Assembly (NCBI GenBank): GCA_041746735.1
Contig: JBGTGP010000021.1
Span: 81,394 to 145,393 of the forward strand
Direction of reading: 5' to 3'
DNA length: 64,000 bases
Origin: Opimibacter sp041746735
GTDB lineage: Bacteria > Bacteroidota > Bacteroidia > Chitinophagales > Saprospiraceae
A program made the position numbers and the translations under genes. Of the stretch, positions 8,785 through 18,546 are shown piece by piece (position 1 is the stretch's first letter; each line of letters opens with the position of its first letter). Under the pieces are notes generated by a model, which saw only the letters and a list, made by a program, of their open reading frames with translations, ran no database searches and was not told the DNA's origin.

Positions 8785-10104
8785 ATGAACTACCTGTACC
8801 CAAACTTAATGGCTAACTTTCCGGCCATGTCCATACGACATCCTGTAGCAGTCTTTATTTGCATGGCGATGGCCGTGGCCCTGTTGTGGTCCAAGGCATT
8901 ACTGGCTATCTCTGCAGGAGCTCTGGCCATCATCGCATCGACAGATATCCAGATCAGGCCGTTCAGAATCAGATGGTTACTTACCCCAACCCAGGTGATG
9001 GAGTCCATCCGGACCAGACCCTGGATGTGGGTATACGCCTTGTTTTTTCTACTCTACCTGGTGAGTGGTTTATATCCGGGAAGCCTGCAGCAATGGTGGT
9101 CCCTGACCCATGTCAAAATTGTCTTTCTGATCTTGCCGCTGAGTTTTGCGCTTCTCGACCCCTTTTCCAAAAGGGACTATATGATCGTCGTCCTGTGTAT
9201 GGTGCTGATGGCGGTATGGAGTTCGGTGTGGGTCCAGGTAGCCTATTTCGAAGATTACTATTTGTTTAACAGAAGTCTGGGTTTCGGGGCCGCATTACCT
9301 GCTCCGACCAACCATATACGGTACAGCATTATCATCGCAATGAGCATGGTGATATGTTTGGCGTTTGCCATAGAAGATATTCGGTACAAATACAAATGGG
9401 AACGTTGGGTTTACGGGATCATAGCTGTGTATCTGTTTTATTTTTTGCATTTGCTGTCTGTCCGGTCTGGCATGATGCTGGGCTACCTCGGCATCATCAC
9501 ACTGGTGATGTTTTATTTCAAAAGAATCAACCGGGTGAAGCAGGTATTAATTTTGTTGCTACTGGGAGTAGCGCCATTCGTTGCCTATACCTGGCTGCCT
9601 GGATTTCAGCAGAAAATTCATTATGCGTTGTATGATCTGGACCGCTTTCGGGAAGATCCTTCAGTCAATTATTCGGATGCCGGCCGCTGGCGGTCCTATA
9701 AAGCGGGACTTGACATCGGCAATCGGTATCCGTTTTTAGGTCCCGGACCAGGTCGAATACGGCACGAACTTCAAACCTATTATCAGGAGCAATATCAATT
9801 GGAGACCTACAACCGTCCTCATAATCAGTTTGTCACCGTTTTTGCCATCTTCGGATTATTCGGGTTGGCCTTGTTCCTTTTTGTTGTGTTGTATCCCATG
9901 ACCATTGCTTCATTCTGGAAGCCGGCCTTGATTCCTGTTTTATATATTATGCAACTACTCGCCATGATGGTAGAGCATTCGGTTGATACAGCGGTAGGCA
10001 CTTCTTTGTTTTTGTTGCTGACGTTGATGGGAATGAGCTATCAGCTGCACCTCCGAAACGGAAGCCCGACTGAGGGTCATACGGAAAAAACGTTGCACGC
10101 CTAA
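8785..10104 (+). CDS. O-antigen ligase / polymerase-like polytopic membrane protein (Wzy_C family)
   Basis: About 439 residues with roughly ten to twelve hydrophobic segments. The large loop near residues 295-355 contains the Wzy/WaaL signature: DAGRWRSYKAGLDIG, PFLGPGPGRI and YNRPHNQFVTVFAIFG, where the PHNQF histidine is the hallmark of O-antigen ligases. The family joins undecaprenyl-linked glycans to lipid A or polymerises them at the periplasmic membrane face. ATG at 8809 (MANFPAMSIRH) is an alternative start. The next gene, a secreted serine hydrolase, follows after 14 bp and may be co-transcribed. Ligase and polymerase cannot be told apart from sequence alone. Confidence 0.82.
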   Translation: MNYLYPNLMANFPAMSIRHPVAVFICMAMAVALLWSKALLAISAGALAIIASTDIQIRPFRIRWLLTPTQVMESIRTRPWMWVYALFFLLYLVSGLYPGSLQQWWSLTHVKIVFLILPLSFALLDPFSKRDYMIVVLCMVLMAVWSSVWVQVAYFEDYYLFNRSLGFGAALPAPTNHIRYSIIIAMSMVICLAFAIEDIRYKYKWERWVYGIIAVYLFYFLHLLSVRSGMMLGYLGIITLVMFYFKRINRVKQVLILLLLGVAPFVAYTWLPGFQQKIHYALYDLDRFREDPSVNYSDAGRWRSYKAGLDIGNRYPFLGPGPGRIRHELQTYYQEQYQLETYNRPHNQFVTVFAIFGLFGLALFLFVVLYPMTIASFWKPALIPVLYIMQLLAMMVEHSVDTAVGTSLFLLLTLMGMSYQLHLRNGSPTEGHTEKTLHA

Positions 10105-10118
10105 AACGTCTGAAAGAG

Positions 10119-11375
10119 ATGGTTATATTACTAGAAGGATACCGGCGTAAACTGCTTCTGCTCGTTTTGGGATTGGTCCTGGCGGGGAATATCCAGGGGC
10201 AGCGAGCTACTTCCCGGCTGCTGAGCAAACTCCTAAAGCAAAGTGATCATCCTATCGTTCAACGAGTCATTGGTGCACCAGATACCTTTCAATTGCAGAT
10301 CATCTATGAATCAATCCGGCGTGACCAACAGAAGACTCCAACTTTTCGGAGATATATGTACAGGATCGATACTGCACTCTATTTCTACCCGGCCAGTACA
10401 GTCAAGTTGGCCCAGGCTGTGGTGGCCTTGGAGAAGCTTCATGACCTGGGATTGTCACCCGGTTTAACTTTTCATACGGATAGTGTCCGCTATCCTCAGA
10501 AGCGGGTCACGACAGATACCACTGCCCGGGATAGCCGACCTACCATTGCCCATTATATTGACATGATGTTTGTCGTCAGCGACAACGAAGCATCGAATCG
10601 TTTGTATGAATTTATTGGGCCGGAGGAGCTTCATCGGAGGCTAAATGCCAGGGGTTTTACCGATACACGAATTGCTCATCGACTGGGGGATAGCCGGTTT
10701 GGGCCGGAGGAAAATCGATATACGAATCCAGTCTATTTCTTGTATGGTGTGGATACAGTGTACAGGCAGGCTGAACAAGTGGCTGAGGTTGCGGTGCCTT
10801 TGCAGTTAAAGAAAATCCGACGTGGTATTGGATATTGTGACAGTGCCGGGAATCTGATACAGGTCCCTTTTGATTTTTCGTTGAAAAACAGGTTTGGACT
10901 TGGGGATCAGATGGACATGCTCAAAGCTGTTCTATTTCCGTTGTCATTGCCAAAACAGCGGCGGTTTAGCCTGGATAGTGCATCTTATGTGCTATTGAAG
11001 AAGGCGATGTCCCGACGACCCCGTGAATCTGAATATCCACTGTTTGACACAGCTGAGTATCCTGATACGTATGTTAAATTTTTTCTTTTTGGGGATACAG
11101 GGGAGCCTATTCCTCCACATTTTCGGATATTCAATAAAGTAGGTTGGGCGTATGGCTTTTTAACAGAGACGGCGTATATCATCGATACGCATCGTGGAAT
11201 TGAGTTCTTGGTGTCAGCTACCCTGGAGGTGAATCCGGATGGAATTTACAATGATGATCAGTATGCGTATGATACTATAGGGATACCATTTCTGGCGGAG
11301 TTAGGGCGTATTCTTTACCGGTATGAGGTGGGAAAAAGTGAGAGAAAGAGGAAGGGGAATAAAACTGAAGGGTGA
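10119..11375 (+). CDS. Secreted serine hydrolase with class A beta-lactamase-like fold
   Basis: A 418-residue protein with a signal peptide (basic YRRK, then LLLLVLGLVLAGNIQG). The penicillin-recognising serine hydrolase motifs are present: SxxK as Ser93-Thr-Val-Lys96 in YPASTVKL, and SDN at residues 154-156 in VVSDNEASNRL. The third box, normally KTG, is probably KVG in FNKVGWAYGF. At about 400 residues it is longer than true class A beta-lactamases (about 290), with extra sequence between the SDN and KTG-like boxes. Membership of the wider beta-lactamase/transpeptidase-like group is clear; antibiotic hydrolysis is not implied. Confidence 0.8.
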   Translation: MVILLEGYRRKLLLLVLGLVLAGNIQGQRATSRLLSKLLKQSDHPIVQRVIGAPDTFQLQIIYESIRRDQQKTPTFRRYMYRIDTALYFYPASTVKLAQAVVALEKLHDLGLSPGLTFHTDSVRYPQKRVTTDTTARDSRPTIAHYIDMMFVVSDNEASNRLYEFIGPEELHRRLNARGFTDTRIAHRLGDSRFGPEENRYTNPVYFLYGVDTVYRQAEQVAEVAVPLQLKKIRRGIGYCDSAGNLIQVPFDFSLKNRFGLGDQMDMLKAVLFPLSLPKQRRFSLDSASYVLLKKAMSRRPRESEYPLFDTAEYPDTYVKFFLFGDTGEPIPPHFRIFNKVGWAYGFLTETAYIIDTHRGIEFLVSATLEVNPDGIYNDDQYAYDTIGIPFLAELGRILYRYEVGKSERKRKGNKTEG

Positions 11376-11546
11376 TTTGGGGTGTATGTTGGTTGGAGAA
11401 TTTTTCGGAAGGGGGCCTCTTCATATAACTAATTTTCGTGTCGTTCAAGGTATTGGGTTGAAGAAGGGTTGTTCCTTGATTAGGAGGGTAAGTAAATTGA
11501 AAAGAGACGGGATTGCATAACAACATATACAAATAATTTATAATGC

Positions 11547-11601
11547 GTCTGATTTCGTCGAAATCCGTCGGGGAGGTACTGTGGTTATTGGTTTACAACC
11601 A
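11547..11601 (+). repeat. Structured direct repeat, copy 1
   Basis: The first 35 bases (11547-11581) are identical to copy 2. They contain the hairpin GATTTC-gtc-GAAATC and a GGGGAGG run. A second hairpin TGGTT-tac-AACCA follows at 11589-11601. The strand is nominal. Confidence 0.8.
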
Positions 11602-11919
11602 TTTTTCTAAACACATATTAGCATTATATTTAACTTGTTTTTCGCCTGACTACCTCTTCCCACCACACCCATTTTAAAAACTTTCTACCCGTCGCAATGA
11701 GGGCTTCAACTCATTTCACAACGCTATCCACTAGTGTCATAAGAGGTTTCTTGCCTTACCTAAACGCCCACGCTTTACTCTATTAATTTCCATATTGAAA
11801 ATCCCTCTGTTGACCTTCAAACTTCAACTTATTGTGGAGGTTGTTATTCGGAGTAGCATGATAACCAGATACACCTTGAAGCAGTTACTGACACACCATA
11901 TATCATTAAATGCTCAAGT

Positions 11920-11974
11920 GTCTGATTTCGTCGAAATCCGTCGGGGAGGTACTGATATCATTGGCTTATAGCCA
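11920..11974 (+). repeat. Structured direct repeat, copy 2
   Basis: The 35-base core at 11920-11954 is identical to copy 1. The following hairpin is TGGCT-tat-AGCCA (11962-11974): the fourth base pair has changed from T-A in copy 1 to C-G here, with pairing kept. Confidence 0.8.
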
Positions 11975-12190
11975 TTTTCTAATCAACATATTTCCCAAAT
12001 TCATCATTTGATTTTTCCCTTTCCCTCCCAAATTAACCACTCAAATTTCCCCTTCCCCATTACCTATTCACCATTGTCCAACTCCCTGACTTTTTCAACC
12101 ATTCACGCTTTTTATCTCCACGACCTCATTTCCACAGTCAACCTATCCCATCATTCCAATTTTCTCAAAACGACCCCCTACCTTTATCTC

Positions 12191-15100
12191 ATGACCTTCG
12201 ACGAAAAAATAAACAACCTCAATCCCAGCCAACAACGTGCCGTTCATTCCATCGAAGGACCTGTCATGGTCATCGCGGGACCCGGCACCGGTAAAACAGA
12301 AATCTTATCCCTCCGCATCGGCAATATCATACGCCAAACCGATACATCGCATTCTGCTATCCTCTGCCTGACCTACACCGATGCCGCCGCATCCGAAATG
12401 CGCCATCGCCTTATTGAATTTCTCGGCCCTGAAGCCTACAAAATTCAGGTCTGCACCTTCCATAGCTTCTGCAACCTGGTCATCCAGGATAATCCCTCCA
12501 TCTTCCAGCAAGCCCGTGACCTGGAACCGATCTCCGAAATCGAACGATTCAAACTCCTCCAAAAACTCATGGACGGATTTGATGAATCCCATCCCCTGAA
12601 AAAATTTAAAGGCCTCACCTACTCCGACTGGAAACGCCTCTATGAACTCTTCATGCTCATGAAGAAAGAAGGCTGGACACCTTCCGAAATGCTCACGCGA
12701 ATCGAAGAATATATCGACCGCATGCAACACAGCGATGAATTTATCTATAAACGCAAAACCGGCGAATTCAAAGCCGGAGATCTTAAAATCAAGGACTTTA
12801 CCGAAAAGGTCCTCAACCGAATGGCGACACTCAGGGCTGCGGTGGGCGAATATGACCATTATAACCAACTCATGGCCCAGGAAGGCAAGTATGATTTTGA
12901 AGATATGCTCCTTTGGGTAGAAACCGCTTTCGGTCAATATCCGGACCTGTTGGCCAACTATCAGGAACGATTTCTCTATGTACTGGTAGATGAATTTCAG
13001 GACACCAATGGTATTCAATTGAACATCCTCCAAAAACTCATCGATCACGAATGGCTCGATCGCCCTAATGTTTTTGTCGTGGGGGATGACGATCAGGCCA
13101 TCTTCCGATTCCAGGGCGCCAATATGGAAAACCTCGTTCACTTTCAAAAAAAATATGATCCGGAAATCATACTGCTGGAACAAAATTACCGCAGCTCGCA
13201 GCAAATTCTGGACACCGCCCGAACTGTAATGCAATCTGTCGGGAACTCCCTGATGCAACAAATTTTTGGCCATACTAAAACTCTGCGGGCCTCCGGTATC
13301 TATGCCCGACATGACCATCCCGTACATCTCCTCGCCTACCCGACCCTTACGTATGAAAACGCAGATATATTTCATCAGATCAAACGATGGCATGAAGAAA
13401 AACGTGAAGGTTCATTGGCGGTCCTTTACACCAAGCATGAACTAGGTCGTGAACTGGGACAAGCTCTGAAAGGGGCCGGCATCCCCTATCAGACTGCCCG
13501 GAGTATAAATGCGCTCGACCTTCTCCTCATCCGTCATCTACTGGACATCCTTACCTGTATTCATCAACTGGGGGAAGGTGCTACCTACGATGATGGTCTG
13601 TTATACCGCATTCTCCATCTTCCCTACCTGGAACCCAAACCCTATGATCTGCAACTACTGATCATGGCCTACACCCGGAAGGAAGGAAAAAAGGATTCGA
13701 CCCTATACGGATGGATCAATGACCCTGCCCTACTGGATTCCCTGTCGCTCCGGGACAGGGCCTGGATGGACCGTACTGCATCATTACTGAACGATGCGGT
13801 CACCACCTATTATGAAAGGACACTGCTTTCTTTCATCGAGTGGGTATTACACCACTTTGGCATTATGTCCTGGATCCTGCAACAACCTGAAAAATTTATT
13901 CACCTCTATGCGCTCAAGACCTTCTTCACCTTTATCGACCAGGAGGCCTATGGCAAATCAAGTTTTCGTTTGCCGGATCTGCTGGAATTGTGCCGCCTGA
14001 TGAACCTGTATGACATACGGCTGCCGGTCCAAAACTTAGCACCACCACCCAAAGGAATTTTCCTCTCCACCCTGCATGGAGCTAAGGGATTGCAATATGA
14101 TAAAGTGATCATAAAGAATATCACCGAAAATGAGTGGGAGAAGAAGAGGGCGAACCACCAGGTGTTTTCCCTGCCCGACAATCTTGTCCGCAGAGAAACC
14201 TTATCCACACTGACGGAGCCGGGCTCGGACTTCCAGGATCAGGATCGGCGCAGATTACTGTACGTCGGCATGACGCGCGCACACTATGATCTGACCTTAT
14301 CCTATGCCCGTAAAAAAGATGATGGCAAAGACCTGACCCCAAGTGTATACCTGACCGAAATCCAGAAACAAAATCAGGAGGTCCATTCTCTAAAACCTGA
14401 AGTCGATGAAAATTTGCAGGCCGAATACCTCGTCGCCCTGATGTCCGGTGGTCAACGTGCAGATCTTCTTTTAGATCAGGCCGAAATAGATCACCGCATT
14501 AAAAATTATACCTTGAATGTTTCCGCTCTCAATAAATATTTGGAATGTCCAGTCGCGTTTTATTATGAAAAAATTCTGGCTATTCCCGCCCGGCAACCTA
14601 TTTACCTCCTCTTTGGCAATGCGCTGCATGACGCCCTCCAAAAACTCTTCCATAAAAAATTTGAAGAACGCGATCTGGCCGCCGGAAAGGATTTTATGTT
14701 ACGCATGTATGAACTCTACATGGAGCGCCACCGGCATCAGATGACCGACAAAGAATATGTGGATTATTCGACCTATGGAAAGAAAGTACTTGACCAATAT
14801 TATGACCGGTATAGCCAGGAATGGTCTGAAGAAATCCGGTATGAACCCGAATACAAGATCCGGGATATTCACATCAGCGGAATCCCAGTCTCGGGATTAT
14901 TAGATCGTATCGATCGGCGGGATCATTCCATCATCGTGTATGACTACAAATCCGGACGGACAGAAAGCTTTGGTGAAAAACTCCAGAGACCCGGTGAAAA
15001 GAATCCTTTAGGGGGAGATTACTGGAGGCAAATGGTCTTTTACGATCTGATGCTGCACGAAGATCCTCGCATCAAATCCTACATGGATCACGGCTATTTT

Positions 15101-15310
15101 CAGGCGCTGGAGCCTCAAAAGGATGGCACATTTGTCGAGCGAAAGGTGGTCATTACCCCCGAAGACCGTGACTTTGTCACCCTCCAGATCCAGGAAGCCT
15201 GGCAGAAAATCCAGAATAAAGAATTTGACCGGGGCTGCGGTCAATGTGCATGGTGTAGCATGCATGGCATCACAACGGATGAAACAGATACAGGCATGGA
15301 AGAAAACTAA
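12191..15310 (+). CDS. UvrD/PcrA-type helicase fused to a RecB-family (PD-(D/E)XK) nuclease
   Basis: A 1039-residue SF1A DNA helicase. ATG at 12191 (MTFDEKINNLNPSQQRAV) places the Q-motif and Walker A AGPGTGKT (residues 29-36) as in UvrD. Other motifs are DEFQDT (Walker B), GDDDQAIFRFQGA, QNYRSS, LHGAKGLQYDKV and LLYVGMTRA. The last 280 residues form a RecB/AddB-like nuclease: LNKYLECP, LLDRIDRR and VYDYKSG, the last two containing catalytic Asp and Asp/Lys. A Cys in YLECP plus three in GCGQCAWC resemble the [4Fe-4S] staple of AddB/Cas4-type nucleases. A double-strand-break or repair role is likely (inference). No partner AddB/RecC gene is adjacent. Confidence 0.9.
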   Translation: MTFDEKINNLNPSQQRAVHSIEGPVMVIAGPGTGKTEILSLRIGNIIRQTDTSHSAILCLTYTDAAASEMRHRLIEFLGPEAYKIQVCTFHSFCNLVIQDNPSIFQQARDLEPISEIERFKLLQKLMDGFDESHPLKKFKGLTYSDWKRLYELFMLMKKEGWTPSEMLTRIEEYIDRMQHSDEFIYKRKTGEFKAGDLKIKDFTEKVLNRMATLRAAVGEYDHYNQLMAQEGKYDFEDMLLWVETAFGQYPDLLANYQERFLYVLVDEFQDTNGIQLNILQKLIDHEWLDRPNVFVVGDDDQAIFRFQGANMENLVHFQKKYDPEIILLEQNYRSSQQILDTARTVMQSVGNSLMQQIFGHTKTLRASGIYARHDHPVHLLAYPTLTYENADIFHQIKRWHEEKREGSLAVLYTKHELGRELGQALKGAGIPYQTARSINALDLLLIRHLLDILTCIHQLGEGATYDDGLLYRILHLPYLEPKPYDLQLLIMAYTRKEGKKDSTLYGWINDPALLDSLSLRDRAWMDRTASLLNDAVTTYYERTLLSFIEWVLHHFGIMSWILQQPEKFIHLYALKTFFTFIDQEAYGKSSFRLPDLLELCRLMNLYDIRLPVQNLAPPPKGIFLSTLHGAKGLQYDKVIIKNITENEWEKKRANHQVFSLPDNLVRRETLSTLTEPGSDFQDQDRRRLLYVGMTRAHYDLTLSYARKKDDGKDLTPSVYLTEIQKQNQEVHSLKPEVDENLQAEYLVALMSGGQRADLLLDQAEIDHRIKNYTLNVSALNKYLECPVAFYYEKILAIPARQPIYLLFGNALHDALQKLFHKKFEERDLAAGKDFMLRMYELYMERHRHQMTDKEYVDYSTYGKKVLDQYYDRYSQEWSEEIRYEPEYKIRDIHISGIPVSGLLDRIDRRDHSIIVYDYKSGRTESFGEKLQRPGEKNPLGGDYWRQMVFYDLMLHEDPRIKSYMDHGYFQALEPQKDGTFVERKVVITPEDRDFVTLQIQEAWQKIQNKEFDRGCGQCAWCSMHGITTDETDTGMEEN

Positions 15311-15429
15311 ACGATCATACCTCAGCTCTGAGCATCGCACCGATTCGGGCCAGCGACGCTGCGACCAACATTATGTGTTCACCTGCAATTTTTCATCCTG
15401 AATGCGAAGGAACCATTACTTTGTGAAAC

Positions 15430-17496
15430 ATGAATCAGGCCAAACCCTTCACTGTACTTACGGACTATGACATAACACTCTTTCAGGGCGGGACTCATTG
15501 CCGGCTCTATCAAAAAATGGGTAGCCATCCCGCCAACCTGGAGGGCATCGACGGCTACATGTTCGCCGTGTTTGCGCCCTCTGCCAGGAGGGTCTCTGTC
15601 GTCGGAAATTTCAATCATTGGAAATCTGGCGTTCATGATCTTTATCCCAAATGGGACAGTTCCGGTGTCTGGGAAGGGTTTATCCCCGGCCTGCAACCCG
15701 GCACCCTCTATAAATATGCTATAGAATCGCACGCAGGTTGGCAAGGTGTTAAAGCTGATCCTTATGCCCGTTATTGTGAGCATCCTCCCATGACCGCCTC
15801 CGTGATTTGGCAAACAGGACATAGCTGGCAGGATGACCAATGGATGTCGGAACGACATGTATATAATAAACTGGGCGCTCCCATGTCCATCTATGAAATG
15901 CATCTGGCGTCATGGAAGAAAAATGAGAATGGCACGCCTTTTACCTATCGCCAACTTGCCGACGTACTTCCCGGTTACCTGCATGAACTTGGTTTTACCC
16001 ATGTCGAATTTATGCCCATCATGGAACATCCGTATGATCCATCCTGGGGCTATCAAATCACCGGATATTTTGCTCCTACAAGCCGGTTTGGCAACCCGGA
16101 TGATCTCAAGTATCTGATCGAACAACTGCATCTGCAAAATATAGGCGTCATTTTGGATTGGGTACCATCCCATTTTCCAACCGACGGACATGGCCTTGGA
16201 TTTTTCGACGGTAGCCATGTCTATGAGCATCCCGATCCACGCAAAGGGTTTCATCAGGATTGGCAAAGCCTGATCTTTAATTACGGTCGTTATGAAGTGA
16301 AATCCTTTCTGTTGAGTAATGCCTTGTTCTGGATCGATGAATTTCATGCAGATGGCTTGCGCGTAGATGCCGTCGCTTCCATGGTCTATCTCGATTACTC
16401 CCGAAAGGAAGGTGAGTGGGAGCCCAACCGCTTTGGAGGTCGTGAATATATCGAAGCGATCGATTTTTTGAAGGCCATGAATGAAACGGTGTATCACTAT
16501 CACCCGGATATTATGACGATGGCCGAAGAGTCCACCGCCTTTCAGGGTGTCTCACATCCCACTTATTCGGGGGGACTTGGTTTTGGTATGAAATGGATGA
16601 TGGGCTGGATGCATGATACCCTGAACTATTTCAAGATGGACCCCCTTTACCGGAAACACCATCACAATCAGATCACTTTCAGCATGATCTACAATTATTC
16701 GGAAAACTACGTACTGCCGTTTTCGCATGATGAAGTGGTCCATGGCAAAGGCACCCTGTTGAGCCGGATGCCCGGAGAAGGGAAGGATCAATTTGCCAAC
16801 CTGCGATTGATGCTGGGCTATATGTTTACCCATCCCGGCGCCAAACTCATATTTATGGGGAGCGAGTTTGGCCAGCGCAATGAATGGAATTTTGCCGGTC
16901 AACTGGATTGGAGTGTCCTCGATTTTGAGTCGCACGCGGGTATCCGGCAATGGGTCAAAACGCTAAACAAACTCTACAGACTGGAAAAGTCCCTCCATGA
17001 ATGTTGCTCAAGCCCGGAAGGGTTCCAATGGGTAAGGGTGGATGACTGGCAACAAAGTGTTTTGGTGTATGAGCGGATCGCAGCAAATCAGGAAGACCGT
17101 ATACTGACCCTGCTCAACCTGACGCCTGTAGATCGTCCTCAGTATCGCATTGGGACAGAAGCAAATGGCAAATGGATGCTCCTCACGCATTCCGATGAAA
17201 TTCAATATTGGGGGAAAAACAGGCCGGTTCCGGAAATCGTCATGATTGAAGAGAACTCCTGGGAATTCAAAACTCGCTCCATGGAATTTGTATTACCGGG
17301 ACTTACGGTTTTATTGTACAAATTCCAACCCGATGAAAAAGAGAAAAAGGAGGCCCAGCGCGACAAAAGCCAATTCCATTCTGATAAGGTCACCAAAGGG
17401 CATCCATCTCGTACATCAGCGGCCCCTGCTGTGCCGAGTCAGGACAAGACCTCCCGAACACGGCGCATGGAAAAACCCCGCTCAAATAATAAATAA
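15430..17496 (+). CDS. glgB: 1,4-alpha-glucan branching enzyme
   Basis: A 688-residue glycogen branching enzyme (GH13). An N-terminal CBM48 module (FAVFAPSARRVSVVGNFNHW) precedes the TIM-barrel. Catalytic motifs are FHADGLRVDAVASM with nucleophile Asp313, MAEES with the acid/base Glu at 366-367, and PFSHDEVVHGKG with the transition-state Asp. The first ~625 residues are ordinary; the last ~55 are an unusual Lys/Ser/Arg-rich tail (EKEKKEAQRDKSQF to the end) that looks disordered. No other glycogen genes are adjacent. A TTACTTTG sequence just before the start resembles a -7 box. The TSUP permease gene starts 21 bp downstream. Confidence 0.95.
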   Translation: MNQAKPFTVLTDYDITLFQGGTHCRLYQKMGSHPANLEGIDGYMFAVFAPSARRVSVVGNFNHWKSGVHDLYPKWDSSGVWEGFIPGLQPGTLYKYAIESHAGWQGVKADPYARYCEHPPMTASVIWQTGHSWQDDQWMSERHVYNKLGAPMSIYEMHLASWKKNENGTPFTYRQLADVLPGYLHELGFTHVEFMPIMEHPYDPSWGYQITGYFAPTSRFGNPDDLKYLIEQLHLQNIGVILDWVPSHFPTDGHGLGFFDGSHVYEHPDPRKGFHQDWQSLIFNYGRYEVKSFLLSNALFWIDEFHADGLRVDAVASMVYLDYSRKEGEWEPNRFGGREYIEAIDFLKAMNETVYHYHPDIMTMAEESTAFQGVSHPTYSGGLGFGMKWMMGWMHDTLNYFKMDPLYRKHHHNQITFSMIYNYSENYVLPFSHDEVVHGKGTLLSRMPGEGKDQFANLRLMLGYMFTHPGAKLIFMGSEFGQRNEWNFAGQLDWSVLDFESHAGIRQWVKTLNKLYRLEKSLHECCSSPEGFQWVRVDDWQQSVLVYERIAANQEDRILTLLNLTPVDRPQYRIGTEANGKWMLLTHSDEIQYWGKNRPVPEIVMIEENSWEFKTRSMEFVLPGLTVLLYKFQPDEKEKKEAQRDKSQFHSDKVTKGHPSRTSAAPAVPSQDKTSRTRRMEKPRSNNK

Positions 17497-17517
17497 AAAT
17501 ACCAACGGTTCATCAGC

Positions 17518-18291
17518 ATGTCTGTTGTCATCATTGCCATAGTTGCATTTCTAGCAGCGATTCTGACGTTTTTTTCAGGGTTTGGATTGGGGACTATCCT
17601 TACACCGGTTTTTATGCTATTCTTTCCGGTAGATATGGCTATTGCCTTGGTCGGCGTGGTTCATTTTTTTAATAATCTTTTCAAACTTTCTCTTACAGGT
17701 CGACATGCAGATCGTCAGGTGGTGCTTCGCTTTGGCATACCGGCTGTTTTGGCCGCTTTTGCAGGAGCCTGGCTGCTATTGCAAATCAGTGGAATGAAGC
17801 CGTGGTTTATATACCAAATAGCAGGTAAAGTCTATGAGGTATTTCCCGTCAAATTTATTATCGCCCTCTTACTTATCCTCTTTGCCCTGATGGATCTTCT
17901 TCCATATTTTCGAACTCTACAGTTCAGTCAAAAAAAACTTCCACTGGGCGGTTTGCTGAGTGGTTTCTTTGGGGGGCTGTCCGGACATCAGGGAGCACTG
18001 CGGAGTGCCTTTCTGATCAAAGCCAGGTTGTCCAAAGAAGCCTTTATCGGTACGGCAGTCGTGGTATCTACATTTGTCGATTTCACCCGACTCAGTATCT
18101 ATGCTACGGGTTGGTCTTTTTCCGGGATACTGGATCAACTTCCCATCATCACCATCGCCACCCTTTCTGCTATGGCCGGAGCGTATCTCGGAAATAAATT
18201 GTTAAAGAAAGTGACGCTGCAGTTCCTCCAAATCTTCATTGCCATCCTGCTCATACTGATTTCAGTAGCTTTAGGCGCAGGATGGCTATAA
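17518..18291 (+). CDS. TSUP (TauE/SafE, DUF81) family membrane permease
   Basis: A 257-residue, eight-helix membrane protein. The duplicated TSUP motif is seen as GFGLGTILTPVFMLFFPVDMAIALVG near the N-terminus and GGLLSGFFGGLSGHQGALRSAFLI in the middle. The family exports or imports sulfite, sulfonates or organosulfur compounds; the substrate here is unknown. It starts 21 bp after glgB on the same strand, so it may be read from the glgB transcript, with no obvious functional link. Confidence 0.85.
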   Translation: MSVVIIAIVAFLAAILTFFSGFGLGTILTPVFMLFFPVDMAIALVGVVHFFNNLFKLSLTGRHADRQVVLRFGIPAVLAAFAGAWLLLQISGMKPWFIYQIAGKVYEVFPVKFIIALLLILFALMDLLPYFRTLQFSQKKLPLGGLLSGFFGGLSGHQGALRSAFLIKARLSKEAFIGTAVVVSTFVDFTRLSIYATGWSFSGILDQLPIITIATLSAMAGAYLGNKLLKKVTLQFLQIFIAILLILISVALGAGWL

Positions 18292-18546
18292 CTGCATATC
18301 CCTTTGCGAGGATTCTGGTGGGTCCCTGTGTTTGGAGAGAATTTCTATTAACATGTTGAATAATAATGATTAACACATTACATATACATTTAATAATAAC
18401 GTATATTTCAAATTTACATTTTCTGTAGGTGGTCCTGCAATCCAAATTTTGCTCGCCTAAATTCCCTTGACCGTATCCCTGAAATATCTCGTAAACGCTA
18501 TACAGATTCCTGTAATAAGGTATCTTAGTCAGAATAAAGGCCAACC

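Larger units (their letters stand above)
11376..12190. other. Long AT-rich non-coding spacer with two copies of a structured element
   Basis: No plausible gene was found in this 815-bp stretch. It contains two direct copies of a 35-bp element, each followed by a small hairpin (listed separately), separated by 373 bp. Each copy leads into a pyrimidine-rich, apparently unstructured tail. A TACCTTTA sequence at about 12179-12186 may be a diverged -7 box for the helicase gene. Confidence 0.6.

Noticed and set aside
10119..11375. Antibiotic-resistance class A beta-lactamase
   Set aside because: SxxK and SDN are present, but the protein is much longer than true class A enzymes and the KTG box is altered, so resistance is not supported.
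11547..11974. Direct repeats as integron attC sites or transposon ends
   Set aside because: No GTTRRRY-type core site, no integrase, and no frame of transposase size between the copies; the copies are direct rather than inverted.
12305..13393. 362-codon antisense frame inside the helicase gene
   Set aside because: The sense strand carries all the helicase motifs; the antisense frame shows only complement-derived bias.
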